This document shows positions 46,451 to 58,249 of a DNA stretch of 64,000 bases, in pieces. Under the pieces are notes generated by a model, which ran no database searches, was not told the origin of the DNA, and saw nothing but the letters and a program-made list of their open reading frames with translations. Position 1 is the stretch's first letter. Every line of letters starts with the position of its first letter. Source of the DNA: Zasmidium citrigriseum (taxonomy: Eukaryota; Ascomycota; Dothideomycetes; Mycosphaerellales; Mycosphaerellaceae); the NCBI GenBank assembly GCA_002786025.1, contig NHNW01000067.1:1-64000 (forward strand), in the 5' to 3' direction. The position numbers were made by a program, and so were the translations under genes.

Positions 46451-49400
46451 ATGGCGCAGTCGCAAAACCCTCTGAATGTCGCGGAATTCACCATCGCATG
46501 GATAGCAGCACTCCCTCATGAAAGATCGGCGGCTGTGGCACTCTTCGATGTTCTCTACGAAAAGCCATCAGACTTCCAGAAACATTGCAGCGATCCAAAC
46601 AGCTATGACTGGGGAAGTGTCGAACCACACAACATTGTCTTGACTTCTTTGCCTTTCGGAGAAATGGGAACGACTTCCGCAGCAGACACTGCCAACGGAC
46701 TGCGTTCATCTTTGCCACACATCCGGCTTGGTCTTCTTGTAGGAATTGGAGCCGGCGTACCAAATAGTGCATTCAGCGCTTCCGAAGACGATCGCATTGT
46801 ACTTGGAGACGTCGTTGTGAGTGTCCCCAACGGAGGATACGGCGGCGTGGTTCAGTACGACTTCGTGAAAGCCACCCAAAGGAGAGAGCTCAAAGGACAT
46901 CTGAATAAGTCACCCTCAGTATTGCTGAGCGCACTTTCGAAAATCAAATCCCGGCATGAAGTGGATGATGAACCCAAAATGATAGGTGTCTTGGAGAAGT
47001 TCAAGAGCAAGAAGAAAATGAGAGAGAAGTACCGCTTCCAAGGCTCGCAGAACGATCCTCTTCGCAAGGTTACAGATGGAGGACCTGACGCCCAGCTCGT
47101 CAGCCGCGAAGAGCCTGTCATCCACTACGGAACCATCGCATCGGGGAACACTTTGCTCAAGGATGGTAGGCAAAGGAATGAGCTCGTCAGCTGGCTGCAA
47201 GGTAAGGGCATTAACCCTCTCTGCTTCGAGATGGAGGCTGCAGGCCTCATGAACTCCTTCCCTTGTCTCGTCATTCGTGGCATATCTGACTACGGTGACG
47301 AGCACAAGAACGACATTTGGCAAAGATATGCTGCTGCCACTGCCGCCGCTTTTGCGGTAGAACTGCTCGGATATGTCGATGTGCAGGAGGTCGAGGGCGC
47401 TAGGAGGCTTGACGAAGCTCTGAAGGGTCGTAAGTAGACTGTACATAAAAGGAGGTTCTCACTAACAGTACAAAGTTCATGAGATCAAGGAAAATACCAA
47501 AGCGGTGAATGATCGATCATTCGACGCAGAGTTCAGAGGCATCCTGGACTGGATTTGTGACGATGCGTACTCGAGAGACCGATACAACGAATGTGTAAAC
47601 GAGCGTGCTCCCGGCACAGGTCAATGGTTTCTGCAAGATCCAAAGTACCTCACATGGAGAGACTCAAAGGAGCAAGATCATCAGCGTCTTTCTTCTGGAT
47701 TGGAGCACCTGGCGCCGGAAAGACGGTGCTTGCAACTGCTGCCATCGAAGATTTGTTCGAGAGGAGCAAGCAGGTAGGAGCAGTGGTGACCTACTTCTAC
47801 TGCAACTACTCGCGTCAGGATCGGCAAGATACTGGCGCCTTTGTAGCTTCCGTACTTCGACAATTCGTTGCCTTCACGGGCAAGGAGCCTTCTCCGCTGG
47901 AGGTGCTTCGGAAGAAATGCAAGGAACGGAACGGCTCCAAGCCATCGGAAGACGAGCTACTATCGATCCTCAAAGAAGTCCTTAGGAACTCCTGCTTTTC
48001 TCGAGTGTACTTGGTCATCGACGCGCTTGACGAGTTGAACCCATCGGCGCTGACGAGCCTCACTTGGCTACTGCGTGACTTGCAGCGAATCGGCAAGGTT
48101 CGTTACCTGGCAACATCAAGATATCTCCCGACGTTGGAAGAGACCCCCGGACCAGAGCAGCAGATCCAGATCAAGGCACTCGATATCGACATTCAACGCT
48201 ATGTGCAGTCGCGAATTCAAGAGCTGCGCATGAGTGGGAGAGAAGAGCTTGTAGCGATGGTCACTGACGGTGTGACCAAGGCTGCGGATGGAATGTGAGT
48301 TTGCTTCCCGATAAGACATGTTTCTTCTGCTGATCCGCGATAGGTTTCTACTCGCTCGGCTCCATATGGATCTTCTGAAAGATCAGGTCACAATCAGAGA
48401 CCTCAAAGAGGAGATTCGCCGACTGGCAAATGGGAACAGCTCTTACACCGCAACCTACGACAAGATCATGACTCGCATTGAGGCACAGCCGAACAGCCAA
48501 AAGCGCCTAGCCAAAGGCGTTCTCGAGTGGACAGTGCTTAGTGTACGGCCCATGGCGCTCGACGAACTCCAGTCTGCACTGGCTACGGGTCCAGAGGACA
48601 ATAAATGGGACTGTGACGGCATTCCAGACGTCGAGACAATCATCGCTGTGTGTGCTGGACTGGTGGAAGCGGTGGGCCCCGTTAGTAACGATGAAGACGC
48701 AATTGACAAGAACGCGTACGTGCGTCTCACGCACTACACGGTCCATGAGTATTTCAATAACGGCGGGGGGCGGAGCTGGCTTGCTGGCTCTCACTGGCAT
48801 ATGGCTCGAGTATGCGCAGCTCATATTCGATTTTCTGCTCTGGCATACCCACTCATAGGGCCCTGGGTCTTCCTCCCTTACGCAAGAAGGAACTTTTGCC
48901 ACCATCTAGCAGAGTCTAAGGGACCCACTCCGGGTCAAGAGGTTCAATTGCTGAAGCATGTCCATGATATGGAAGCCAGGATTGAATCGAGGGAGTCCTC
49001 GGATGCGTTCATACGATCTTTGCGCAATGTTTCTTCTGAGTTCTGGAATATCCAGCATCCTACAGCCGGCAGGTACATGGACTTCTCTCCCCTTGCCTGG
49101 GCTGCCCTGGCCGACAGCACAGCTTTGGTCAAAGCTCTATTGCTATCCGACATTCCGTCACTGGACGAGCCTGATAGGGAGGGTAGGACAGCCCTCGTCT
49201 GGGCAGTAACAAAGGGACATCTGGAGACAAGTCGGGTGCTTCTGCAACACTCAGCGCTGCCAAGTCTTCCACCAAAATACGGCACGTTCCTCCACCTCGC
49301 CGCAAGTACGCAGAGGCCTCTGATCTGTCAACTGCTCATGAAGCATGGGGTTGACATTCACGCAAAGCTCCAAGATGGCTCAACGGCTCTTCATTGCGCG

Positions 49401-49940
49401 GTTTACAGTGCATATCAAGACGTGATCAGTGCAATATTGGATGCATGCCAGGACAACCTGACCAGAGCTATCAATGCTATCGACAACAACGGCTGCAGCC
49501 CGCTCGTTCTGGCTGCTTCAAAGGGCAATTACAGCATTGTCTCTCTGCTCTTGCAATACGGATCTGTGAACGTCAACGAGAGGCGATTCCAGGACCTTTG
49601 CTGTCCCTTGACTTTGGCCATCAAAAGCGACAAAGACAGAATCGTGGAGACGCTGCTCAATCATCACAGCATTCGTCCCAATATACCTGACATACACAAC
49701 CGCACGCCTCTTTCACACGCCGCACAGAAAGGCAACTACCGCAACACCAATCTTCTTCTTAATCACCAAGATATTAAAGCCAATCTGCCAGACTTCTCGG
49801 GAAGAACGCCGCTGTGGTACGCAATAGACGCAGGGCATGCTCATATTGCCAGGCTCTTGGTTGAGACGGGAGGTATTCCAGTACCCGAAGAACTTAAGAC
49901 GGTGTATGAGCGCTTGACAGACCTGCCGGGAGCACGATGA
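46451..49940 (+). CDS. PNP-NACHT-ankyrin NLR-like receptor (one frame break)
   Basis: Exons 46,451-47,429, 47,476-48,294 and 48,344-49,940, about 1,130 residues. Domain 1 (residues 1-320) is a nucleoside phosphorylase-like (PNP_UDP) domain with VGIGAGVPN, FEMEAAGLM and VIRGISDYGD. It is followed by a linker (CVNERAPGTGQWFLQDPKY) and a NACHT NTPase with Walker A GAPGAGKT and Walker B VYLVIDALDEL, a WHD-like region (MFLLARLHMDLL...), then about seven ankyrin repeats in the last 300 residues (e.g. GRTALVWAVTKGHLET, DGSTALHCAV, NRTPLSHAAQKGN). Such proteins are fungal NOD-like receptors linked to non-self recognition and cell death. Odd: frame changes by one base at about 47,660-47,680, between TWRDSK and the ASFFWIGAPGAGK segment. 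A 50-nt intron (47,620-47,669) would restore frame but deletes the conserved WFL..W segment, so a single-base loss or sequence error is more likely. Repeats in the last exon are otherwise intact. Confidence 0.85.
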
Positions 49941-51623
49941 ACAGATCTAGAGTCAGTATGGCTTAGGACAGGGCTTTCTGTGGATAGTCGAGGTACCGCA
50001 GGGCAATGAAGGCTCAAATGTCTTTCCATCCACTTTCCAAGGAAACATGCCAAATTCGAGCTAGTCAATGGATGTCGTGTCGAGAGTATCGGCTTTTCCA
50101 TTCGACCTCAAAGTTCTTGTGTCTCCAGAATGCCCCGATGTGATATCAGCCATACCTCCAGCGCCAGAATGATTTTCCCCATGGCTCTTTCAAGTTTGAC
50201 TTTTCCTCTATGCTCCTCGATCCGCATGCTGCTTTAGCTGGCGGGAAGGGGTGACATACAATTTGCAAGGCTGCGATGAAACTGCCTTTCCGGTGCACCT
50301 CCGTAGCATAACAAGCCGTATGGTGAAAAGCCCGAGAAAAGCACATCGGCGATCAAACCACAGGACTTTCTGGTCATCAAAGTTGGTCAGCTGGCTTAAG
50401 TGATGTCTCCAACCGTCAACACCTGCTTACCAACCAAATACAACAAGCGACCTGAGGAGACAAGCCAAGACTTCCCAGCCACGATCTCTCGCCCACGACG
50501 TCTTGGACGTCCAAGCATTGTCTTTCCATGAAGAAGAGCGGAAGGCTCCCATTAAGAAGCCATTATCGTAGTCAGACTTTACGGCCGGTCGACATGAGAG
50601 GTCTCACGCAACACCTAGGAAGGATCTGACAGGGATCGTTCGTTCGTCCGCAAGGCTCGTCAGCACCGCTTGTGGTATATTTTGAAGCTTGGCTTTGCAG
50701 ATCCCGGTTGAGTTCGGGATTTTGACATGTGCTGGTCGCGTGCGTTGCTGCCGTGCTATGATGCTGCCCTAAGCCGGTTCGTATTCCCTTTGAGGTTCAA
50801 GGGCGGTGGTGCATAGTATTGGCTGCAGGCCAAGCCGAGGAAAAGCAGATTTTTCAGATGGGTGACGGCCCATGAAGCAACAACGCATTGCATGAGAAGA
50901 AGCACCTCTGCATTATTGTCTTCAAGGCGTCCACGGACTCCGCCTCCACTCATGTTGGCAGGGGTGTTCTGTACTATCTCCGTCAGTCAAAACGAACGGA
51001 TCAAAGCCTCACCGGACAACCACATCAAAGACGTCACCTTACCAGATATCGCCGGATAGCAACAACACCAAACAATCCGGTCGCAGAATTTCATCTCTCC
51101 GGGTCGATAGCGGACAACGCTCGAGTCTCAACAAATGACGTCCGTCTCGCAGTCGAACCCGCATGCAGGCAGGGCTGATCCTTCGGCGGAGCTTCGACAC
51201 CACGCGATTCGACCCGCGGGCTCAGCTCCGTGCAGCGCCAAGCAGACGTCTTTCGGCCGGAGCGCAGAATGAGTCCTAAAAGGTATAGCAGCATCCTGTT
51301 TGCCGAGAATCGTTAGTGGTTGGGGAGCGAGTGCGGTGCTATTCTTGTGGCTTTGCCCTGATGTTAGGCGGCACGATATGCGTACGGGCGAGAGAAGCAA
51401 TCAGATTGCTGTGCTAGTGATGCGTTGTGACGGGGTTGGGAACGGAGGATGGGAGGGTGTATATATTGGGGATGTTTCCTGGATGCCTGAAAGAACATCA
51501 GCAACAGTAATCGACATACAAGAGCAGCATCTCCTCGTACAACTCACCACTGTCTCCACCTTCCATTTGGGCAAAGGCCGTCCCTACTACCCTTAACCCT
51601 CACAAGTCGGTTATCTTCCAGCC
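49941..51623. other. Long intergenic region, no supported gene
   Basis: About 1.7 kb of normal composition with only short overlapping frames on both strands (up to 98 codons) and no recognisable domain or RNA. It contains the 3' region of the NLR and the promoter of the RTA1-like gene; a TATA-like GTATATATTG lies at 51,459, about 165 bp before the ATG. Confidence 0.5.
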
Positions 51624-52777
51624 ATGGCAATGAACATCACTGAGGGCCCCGACGGCACGCTCTACTACCTCAACCCCAACGGCCTCACCTACTCCACCGG
51701 CGGCGACAACGTCAACTGCACAATCTCGACCTGTCCCGTCGAGCTCAGCGTCTACGGCTACCGAGCCAGCCTGCCCTTCTCCATCCTGCTCATCGTCCTC
51801 TACGCCCTCGTTGCCGTCATCCAGCTCTGGCTCGGCATCCGGTACCGAGTCTGGGGATTCATGAGCTGTATGTTGTCGGGTTGTATCACGGAGATCTTGG
51901 GATATGTCGGACGGATCTTGATGTGGAACAATCCTTGGGATGATGGGGGTTTTATTATGCAGATTGGTGAGTTTGACAACAGCCTTGTGGTTGTGTTGGG
52001 GGGTGAAAGCTGACCGAGAGATAGTCCTCATCACCATCGCACCCGTCTTCTTCGCCGCCGCCATCTACGTGATGATTTACCAGATGTGAGTCCTCCTCTC
52101 GCCAACCCCCATTCAACACTGACACTCCCTCAGCGCCAACTACATCTCTCCCTCCTCCTCGCGCTTCCCACCCTCGCTCTTCTACTGGATCTTCATCCCC
52201 TGCGACATCATCTCCCTCATCCTGCAAGCCGTCGGCGGAGCCATGTCCGCGACCTCCAACGGCGATAACACAGCTGGAGTCAACATCGCCCTCGCCGGTC
52301 TGGCCTTCCAGGTCTTTACCCTTGTCGCTTTCATTGTCGCTGTTGGAGATTATATGTGGTTGAGCCGGGGTGTGTGGAAGAATATGAACTTGGGATGGAG
52401 GTTTAAGAGTTTCTCGGTTTTCTTGGGGGCTGCGACGATTTTGATCTTGATTCGATGCTGTTATGTGAGTTAGCACAAAGACTTTCTTTGCGAGGATTGA
52501 TACTGACAAGTCCCCAGCGTGTGTACGAGTTGAGTGAGGGATACTCTCGAGACAGCGAGGCGCTGCGAGATCAGCCATTGTTCATCGCCTTGGAGGGAGT
52601 GTAAGTCACATCGATCGTCCCGTCTCCGACCAATAGCTGACGTACTGCAGAATGGTCATTGCCGCCGCCTGGTGCCTCGTCGGCGCCCACCCAGGATTCG
52701 TCTTCCACTCCAACAACGGCCGTCCAGCGGGTAAGCGTTCGAACCCAGGCTCAGAAAGCGAAGAGAGCAAGGTCTAA
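51624..52777 (+). CDS. RTA1-like membrane protein (lipid-translocating exporter family)
   Basis: Five exons, 51,624-51,966, 52,025-52,085, 52,134-52,464, 52,518-52,600 and 52,651-52,777, encode 314 residues; introns of 58, 48, 53 and 50 nt are GT-AG and all phases agree. The start codon has a good context (GCCATGG). Seven hydrophobic helices are visible, starting with LPFSILLIVLYALVAVIQLW, and the typical RTA1 signatures appear: CMLSGCITEILGYVGR, QIVLITIAPVFFAAAIYVM, FIPCDIISLILQAVGGA and EGYSRDSEALRDQPLFIALEGV. The N-terminus (NCTISTCPVELSVYGYR) is extracellular in the family. RTA1/RSB1 family proteins confer resistance to 7-aminocholesterol or move sphingoid bases; the substrate here is unknown. 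The C-terminal tail is short and polar. The gene converges on the Zn2Cys6 regulator with 138 bp between stops. Confidence 0.9.
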
Positions 52778-52915
52778 GTGGCATCGGCAGCGGATAGGCA
52801 TTCCGGCGCTTTTGGTTCCAGCGAGGCGTCTGCAAGGGAGAAGTAATGTGCCATGCATGAGATAAACAGCGATAGATCGATTGATTTGGAGTCCAGTCCA
52901 CATGCGAATATCCAT

Positions 52916-54752
52916 TCAGCGTTCGAACTTGTGGTTTTGAATGATCAAGTCACTTCCAGGTCCATTCTTGAATTCAGCAAAGATCATCTTCCCCGACTTG
53001 GAAGTATAGAAGGTCGTCTGGTTTAGATGGCTTCCAGGAAGCATCATCGGTTCAAACAGTCGTGCTTCCTCGCCGATGTCATCCGCCTCGAAAGATGTCT
53101 TGCTGTTCGGGTGGCCGAAGACATCTCTCGCTCGCTGCTCTTCCAGTGCTTGAATCTTCTCAAGATACGCAGCGAGATAGGCGCTGTCAAAGACGCCTTG
53201 TAGATTGATCTTTCGGATGATGTTGATACAGCGACGCCTGACGGAGGACGTGCGGCATTTGATGGCGATGACCATGACAGTTGTGATGAATCCAGTTCCA
53301 AAACTGAACAGAGGCGGCGTGGTGTATGTCTGTGTAGATGAACCCAGATATCGAGCGGGACTCTGGTGAAGGTTGAGATATTGCTCAGCCAGACTGGTAA
53401 TGTGAGAGAACTGCTCTTCAAATCGATCTGCCCGCATCTCAGTCGCATCTCTCCATGTCTCGACTCGATACCAGACGTAGAAGAAGAATATCTGGCAGAG
53501 GAGATGATCAGATCGGTTGCTGTCCTCCATTGGCACCGTCGCCCAAGCATTGAGCCAGTTCCTCAAGTCTTGACGCATGGTCTCGTAGTTGGTAAGGAAG
53601 GGATCGTCGGCATCGATAGGCACTATCCTTGACATACAGCCGAGCAGGAAGCCCTCAGTCTCGTCATCGAGTCCTTCGCAAACTTCTGGATGCTCTTCGA
53701 AGTAGCCTTCGCAGATGGTGAGCAATTCTCGCCAGACGAGGTTGGCTCTGGTTGCGAGGCCGTCAAGGTGGATGTGTGCGGATTGGACGTTTTGAAAGGC
53801 GAGCGGTAGTCGATCGATGCAGGTAGTTTGGAGGTATCTGAAGGGAAAAGAATCAGTAACGACGGTCTGCTTGGAGAATGACGAGCTTACGGTTCTTCCT
53901 CATCAACCATGTTGAGGTCGGAATCCATCAAAATGAAAGTATACTTCAAGGCATCCAGATAGCTCCGCATAGAAGTTGTAGTCGTTACAGCTCTATCTTC
54001 GCAGCATCCATCTGGTGAAGGCGGCGGGCTCGGCCCATGTAGATGCTCGTACAGAATCTTCAGACCAGTTCGCAAGTGCATGGTCGCCTGCTCGTCCCGT
54101 CCCATGTATGACTCGAGACAGAAGAAAAGCAGAGAGGCTAGCAGCACAACGACGATCTCTTGCTCGGACAGATTTTTACTGCTCTTCTGGTGCCTCTCGA
54201 TGTACCGCCGCATGAGGCCCATTGCTTTGCTGTACTGTTCATCGGCGAAGGCATGCTGAGTCTGAACATCCAATGACTGAGAGCAAGATGTCAGCGATCG
54301 GTGCATAGACCCAAGAGCTACTGCAGTATGCGCCAAGGCAGGCTCCTGCCGGCCGAGATCCAACACCAAATGCTGCCACCATGAGGTCTGCGGAAGCTGA
54401 TTGACGGTGAAGAGCCGGAAGTAGTCAAAGGCTGCGCTCTCGAAAGCGGTAAGATCGATGGTCGCAACGATAGGCCTCATTTGGACGGCCGTGGCAGCCA
54501 CGAGTCTCCTTGGTCTGGACGAAGACGGTAAGGGCACGAAGTCATAGCCGCCGCAAGTCCGGTTGCTGACAGTGCAAGTATTGCAGAACGGCCGACCCTC
54601 ATCGCATTTGACATGACGCTGCCTACCACACGCAGTCAGTCACTCCGATGCAGCCATACGACGAGATGGAGACTGATGCCATGCCTGCACGTTCGACAGC
54701 CCGAGCGGGTCTTGGAGTGCTTTGCCCGCTTGCGTACCACCGGCACTGTCAT
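52916..54752 (-). CDS. Zn2Cys6 transcription factor
   Basis: Minus-strand exons 54,752-54,685, 54,622-53,891 and 53,837-52,916 encode 573 residues. The zinc cluster reads [28 protein letters not shown], exact C-x2-C-x6-C-x6-C-x2-C-x6-C spacing, preceded by a basic stretch (VRKRAKHSKTR). The cluster is assembled only if a 62-nt intron (54,623-54,684) with a GC donor and TAG acceptor, with a TGACTGAC branch site, is removed; no GT donor gives the correct cluster. The remaining part is the fungal-specific transcription factor region with WWQHLVLDLGRQEPALAHTAVALGSMH and a C-terminal acidic/hydrophobic module. A longer open frame to 54,950 exists, but the ATG at 54,752 starts just before the basic region. 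Nuclear DNA-binding regulator; target genes are not evident, although adjacent genes (RTA1-like, BPL_N-like) are candidates. Confidence 0.9.
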
Positions 54753-55254
54753 GTCTGCGCTGAGAAGCGTGGCTTGGTCGTGTGGGAAGCTCACGCCATG
54801 CGAAGGCGACAAATCTCGCAGAATTGGACGATATCGAGGCAAAGTCTCGCGTTTCTGGTGATGCGTTTCGTCCGAGCCAAGACTGACGTTGCTCCAAGGT
54901 TCAGCTGAAAAGGAGGGGCTGGTCCGTGCGGCGTGGCAGTGCTCCTTCACGAAACCTTCTTCTCGCCGATCCGGAACGATCCCAGAGTTTCACATCCTCA
55001 TCATCAAGAAGGTCCAAACTCATCATAGAAATTCCTCGGGCTCCCTGCTTTCGTAACCTGCTCATCATCAATCTCCTTTCGCAAGCTTTGCACCAAACGG
55101 CAAAGCCAGTACACCATGTCCTCAAGGCCAAACGACGGAGCCACCAGGATACCAGGGTGAGATATATTGGACTTGTAGGAACTCTTGGTATGCAGTCACT
55201 CTCTCTCCATCAGCGAATTCATTGTGTCTTGTCATTGGAGTTGACATTCGAATC
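54753..55254. promoter_or_regulatory. Divergent intergenic region, Zn2Cys6 factor / BPL_N-like gene
   Basis: 502 bp between the minus-strand regulator and the plus-strand secreted protein. Small frames here are without domain content. The region is the probable promoter of both genes; CGG-N-CCG type sites for a zinc cluster protein were not confidently seen. Confidence 0.4.
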
Positions 55255-56131
55255 ATGAAGTTGCAATCAATCTTTGCCACTATGGCCGTGGGGACAACTC
55301 TCGGAGCGGCGTCCGACACCCCGCTGCAGGCATTCGTTTATCGAGGTCCAGCAGCCTGCGATGGCTGTCCAGAGGCTGTCGGCGATCTCCTCGAATCTTG
55401 CCCCACCAAGATCAATGTGACCTATGTCGGCCCCAATGAGGACACCGACATCACTCCCGAGTCCCTAAGCGAAGCTGACATCTACGCCCATCCGGGCGGA
55501 GGAGGTACTGCTAAGAATGCTCCAAATGGGTCCAGGTGCTGATGTGAAGACAGACCTCGACAAAGCGTGGAAGCACATGAAGCAGTACAAATCCACCATC
55601 CGAAATTTCGTCCAAGGCGGCGGTCGCTACCTAGGCTTTTGCCTGGGAGCATTCCTCGCCGGACACAGCCCCGGCTTCGATCTTCTCGGTGAAGACGACG
55701 ATGCAGATGAGGAGATCTCCCAGCCGGGAGCGCAGGTGAAGAATGGCAGCGATACCGTCATTCAGGTGGACTGGACTTTCAGCACCGGACCCAAGGCAGG
55801 CCAGACAGACCACAAGAGGTGGTTGTACTTCCAGGACGGCGCCGTGATTGATGTGGACGATGACTCTTCCATCAAGGTCTTGGGGAGATATTCGAGTAAC
55901 GGCGATCCTGCGGCGACTTTGAGCAAATTCGGGAAGGGGTGGGTTGGATTGGTTGGACCTCATCCTGAGGCTGACGAGACTTGGTGTAAGTCCCTACGTT
56001 CAATGCCGCTCGTGAACTTTTCATGCTGACTTACCTGCGCAGATGAGGATGAAGACTTCACCAACCCCGATGGCATACGCTTCGACATCGGACACGATTT
56101 CGTTGAAGCAACGGTGACTGCTGAATGCTAA
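55255..56131 (+). CDS. Secreted BPL_N/GATase1-like protein
   Basis: Exons 55,255-55,504, 55,536-55,985 and 56,043-56,131 give 262 residues. The start MKLQSIFATMAVGTTLGAAS is a signal peptide. The body has an N-terminal biotin-protein-ligase-like (BPL_N) class-I glutamine-amidotransferase fold: VYRGPAACDGC, the loop YAHPGGGGADVKTDLDKAW, and the nucleophile elbow GFCLGAFLAG with a Cys in GxCxGA, plus a final VGLVGPHPEADETWY segment with a His that could complete the catalytic pair. Function of these extracellular proteins in fungi is unknown; they lack the biotin ligase catalytic half. The first intron is only 31 nt, near the lower limit for fungi; without it the frame ends after 95 codons. The last intron (57 nt) is normal. 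Expression may be linked to the neighbouring divergent Zn2Cys6 gene. Confidence 0.82.
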
Positions 56132-56233
56132 AAGTTTCCACATCAATTCATTCGAGTGTATGCATCAAAAACTATACATTAGACATTACTGATCAGTCGT
56201 TTTAGTCACGGCTCAGGTCTTGGTACTGCCAGC

Positions 56234-56792
56234 TCAATGCGAGTCACCAGTCTCGACGTTCTTCAGCGGCGTTCCAGAAGGAGCTTGTCCTTTGCGATGT
56301 CTGTGGACGGCCACGGCGGCGAAGCCCATGAAGGACCAGTAACTACACATCGTCAGCACACAGGCATTCCGCCTTAAAAGTCATCACGACTTACAATACC
56401 GCGGCAAACAGCAGAAACATGCCCGCCACCCAAGCCGAATCATCCCACTCATACAACATCACCCCAACAATTCCAATGGCGGCGTTCAAAGCTCCCAAGA
56501 CGACACAAGTGACCAGCCAATGAATCACATGGTACTTCCAGACGAAGAAGACGGCAAGGTCGACGATTGCCCAGACCAGCGAAATCGCCGGGGCTGGCAT
56601 GAGGACTGACCATCCGGTGCTGCGAGCATGTCAGTATATTTCGCCACCCAGTGAAAGTGCTGCTACTGACTTGCGTGCATAGTCATTGTCCGGCGCATTC
56701 GCATCAGTCACCGCATTGATCACAATCGTGACGATGAGCGTGATGATGGCGCTCACGAGGGAGACGATGAGAAATCCCAGCTGCGACTTCAT
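56234..56792 (-). CDS. Four-TM MARVEL-like membrane protein
   Basis: Minus-strand exons 56,792-56,671, 56,619-56,395 and 56,342-56,234 (introns of 51 and 52 nt, GT-AG, phases consistent) encode 151 residues. Four TM helices are seen: LGFLIVSLVSAIITLIVTIVI, APAISLVWAIVDLAVFFVW, HWLVTCVVLGALNAAIGIVG and WVAGMFLLFAAVFYWSFMGF, then a basic cytosolic tail of about 30 residues. Topology and size fit small fungal MARVEL-domain proteins that organise membrane domains, but no diagnostic residue motif is present so the family is tentative. Convergent with the BPL_N-like gene, 102 bp apart. Confidence 0.75.
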
Positions 56793-57690
56793 GGTTCCGT
56801 GCTGGTCGTCGACGAGGTGTTGCAAGGTCTTTCCCTTCCAACGACAGCTGGGGTTGGACTTTCTTTGTACCCGTCATGGAATGTTACACCAAACATTGGC
56901 AATGAAGTCATGTGCCCAGCCCGCCAAGGCATGCCAGCGTCGGATTTGGTGAAGATCTCAGCTTTTTGGGCTTTGGGCGGCGGCTGTGCAGTGGCGGCTG
57001 CAGCTTTGAGCCGCATTTCTGGTGAGTCCTCAGGCAGATTTCTTTTTTGGTTCGGCTATAACAGATGTGAAGGATTGCACTTGTTGTCTTGGTATGGGCA
57101 GCGTCGTATTCGGTTTGGTTGGCATCCGGGGCAGCATGTGGAGGAGCGGGAGGAGCGAGGCTGTTGGCTTCGAAGCAGTCTTAGTACAACGAGGGCAGTC
57201 ACCGTGACTCTTAGATGAAGGCTGTTGCTTCGAAGTCAACAATGGCGTCTTCTGGGCATCGCGACGTTGCAGCAAGAATATCGTCCTGATCGACGCTGGC
57301 CACATGCTCCCTTTGTTTTCCTGGACGAACATGCCGACCGGAAGGGACTTCTTCCGCCATTATCTGCGAGTAGTCTCCTGCACAATGAGTCGATGCAGAG
57401 GATTCCAGAGCAGAACCCATACGATGAGCCCAGCCGATTCCAACCTCGTCGGACGAGCTATGAAGTCTCCTCAAGATCCACCTGAACTGCCTGCTTCCGA
57501 GTTCTTCGAAAGCCCGCCCAGACCAGATCATGGATCGAGCGGCAAAGACCAGTGACTATCTCCTCCTCAGCCCCGTGGGAATTGGTTTGAACTGCGGTGT
57601 AGCAGCCTCAGGCATTCATTACGTAAGGTGTGAATTTCATTTGGTGCCTGATTTGCTGCCTAATCCTTGTTCAAACCCTACGGGTCTAAT
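56793..57690. other. Right edge of gene island, no supported gene
   Basis: About 0.9 kb of normal composition. Several overlapping frames on both strands (up to 139 codons) have no recognisable domain and no convincing splice structure. A short minus-strand frame at 57,211-57,531 is the largest on its strand; I do not call it. The composition changes to RIP type within about 20 bp near 57,690. Confidence 0.5.
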
Positions 57691-58249
57691 ACTAAGATAT
57701 AGCTAGCCCCTTTAAAACTAACTACTAAACTACTAACTTTCTACTACTATATAAATACTATATTCCGAGAGGTAGAGATTATAGAGCGGCTAATTACGAG
57801 TTTATTAATATAAAAATTAAGTTTACGCGACGACGAGGTAGCGAGAAACTATAGGAATTCGAAGCCTACTTCTACTCCTTTATCTCGAGCTAGGCTCTAT
57901 AATATTTACTCGTATAATACTATAATATAGAACGCTCGTTACTATATCGCTAATACTTAGAGCTACCTCTTCTTAGTCGCGCAATTACAGTTTATATAAG
58001 GTATTTCCTTATACGTCGTTATCTTAGCCTATAATAGTACCTTAAGGTAAGCCGCCTTAACTTAATACTCTTAAATCCCTACCTCTTAGCCCTATACGTA
58101 CTTAAGGACCTCTAATATAGCTCTTATTATTATAGGCGACGAGGAAATAAGCGATACGCTATAGAGCGATAGGTCGTCTAGTCTATTAAGTATCTTCGCC
58201 TCTAATAACCCCTAGCTTAATCCTATAGCCTTACTCTAGGGTAGTCTAC

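Noticed and set aside
47620..47669. Intron in the NLR gene
   Set aside because: It would restore frame but removes a conserved NACHT-proximal segment and has no clear branch site, so I kept a frame break as the main interpretation.
51955..52578. 207-codon open frame on the minus strand
   Set aside because: It is antisense to the RTA1-like gene, whose five exons, splice sites and motifs are coherent; the reading is low-complexity Asp/Gly-rich.
57640..57690. GTTCAAACCC resembling a tRNA B box
   Set aside because: No matching A box or cloverleaf stems were found upstream.
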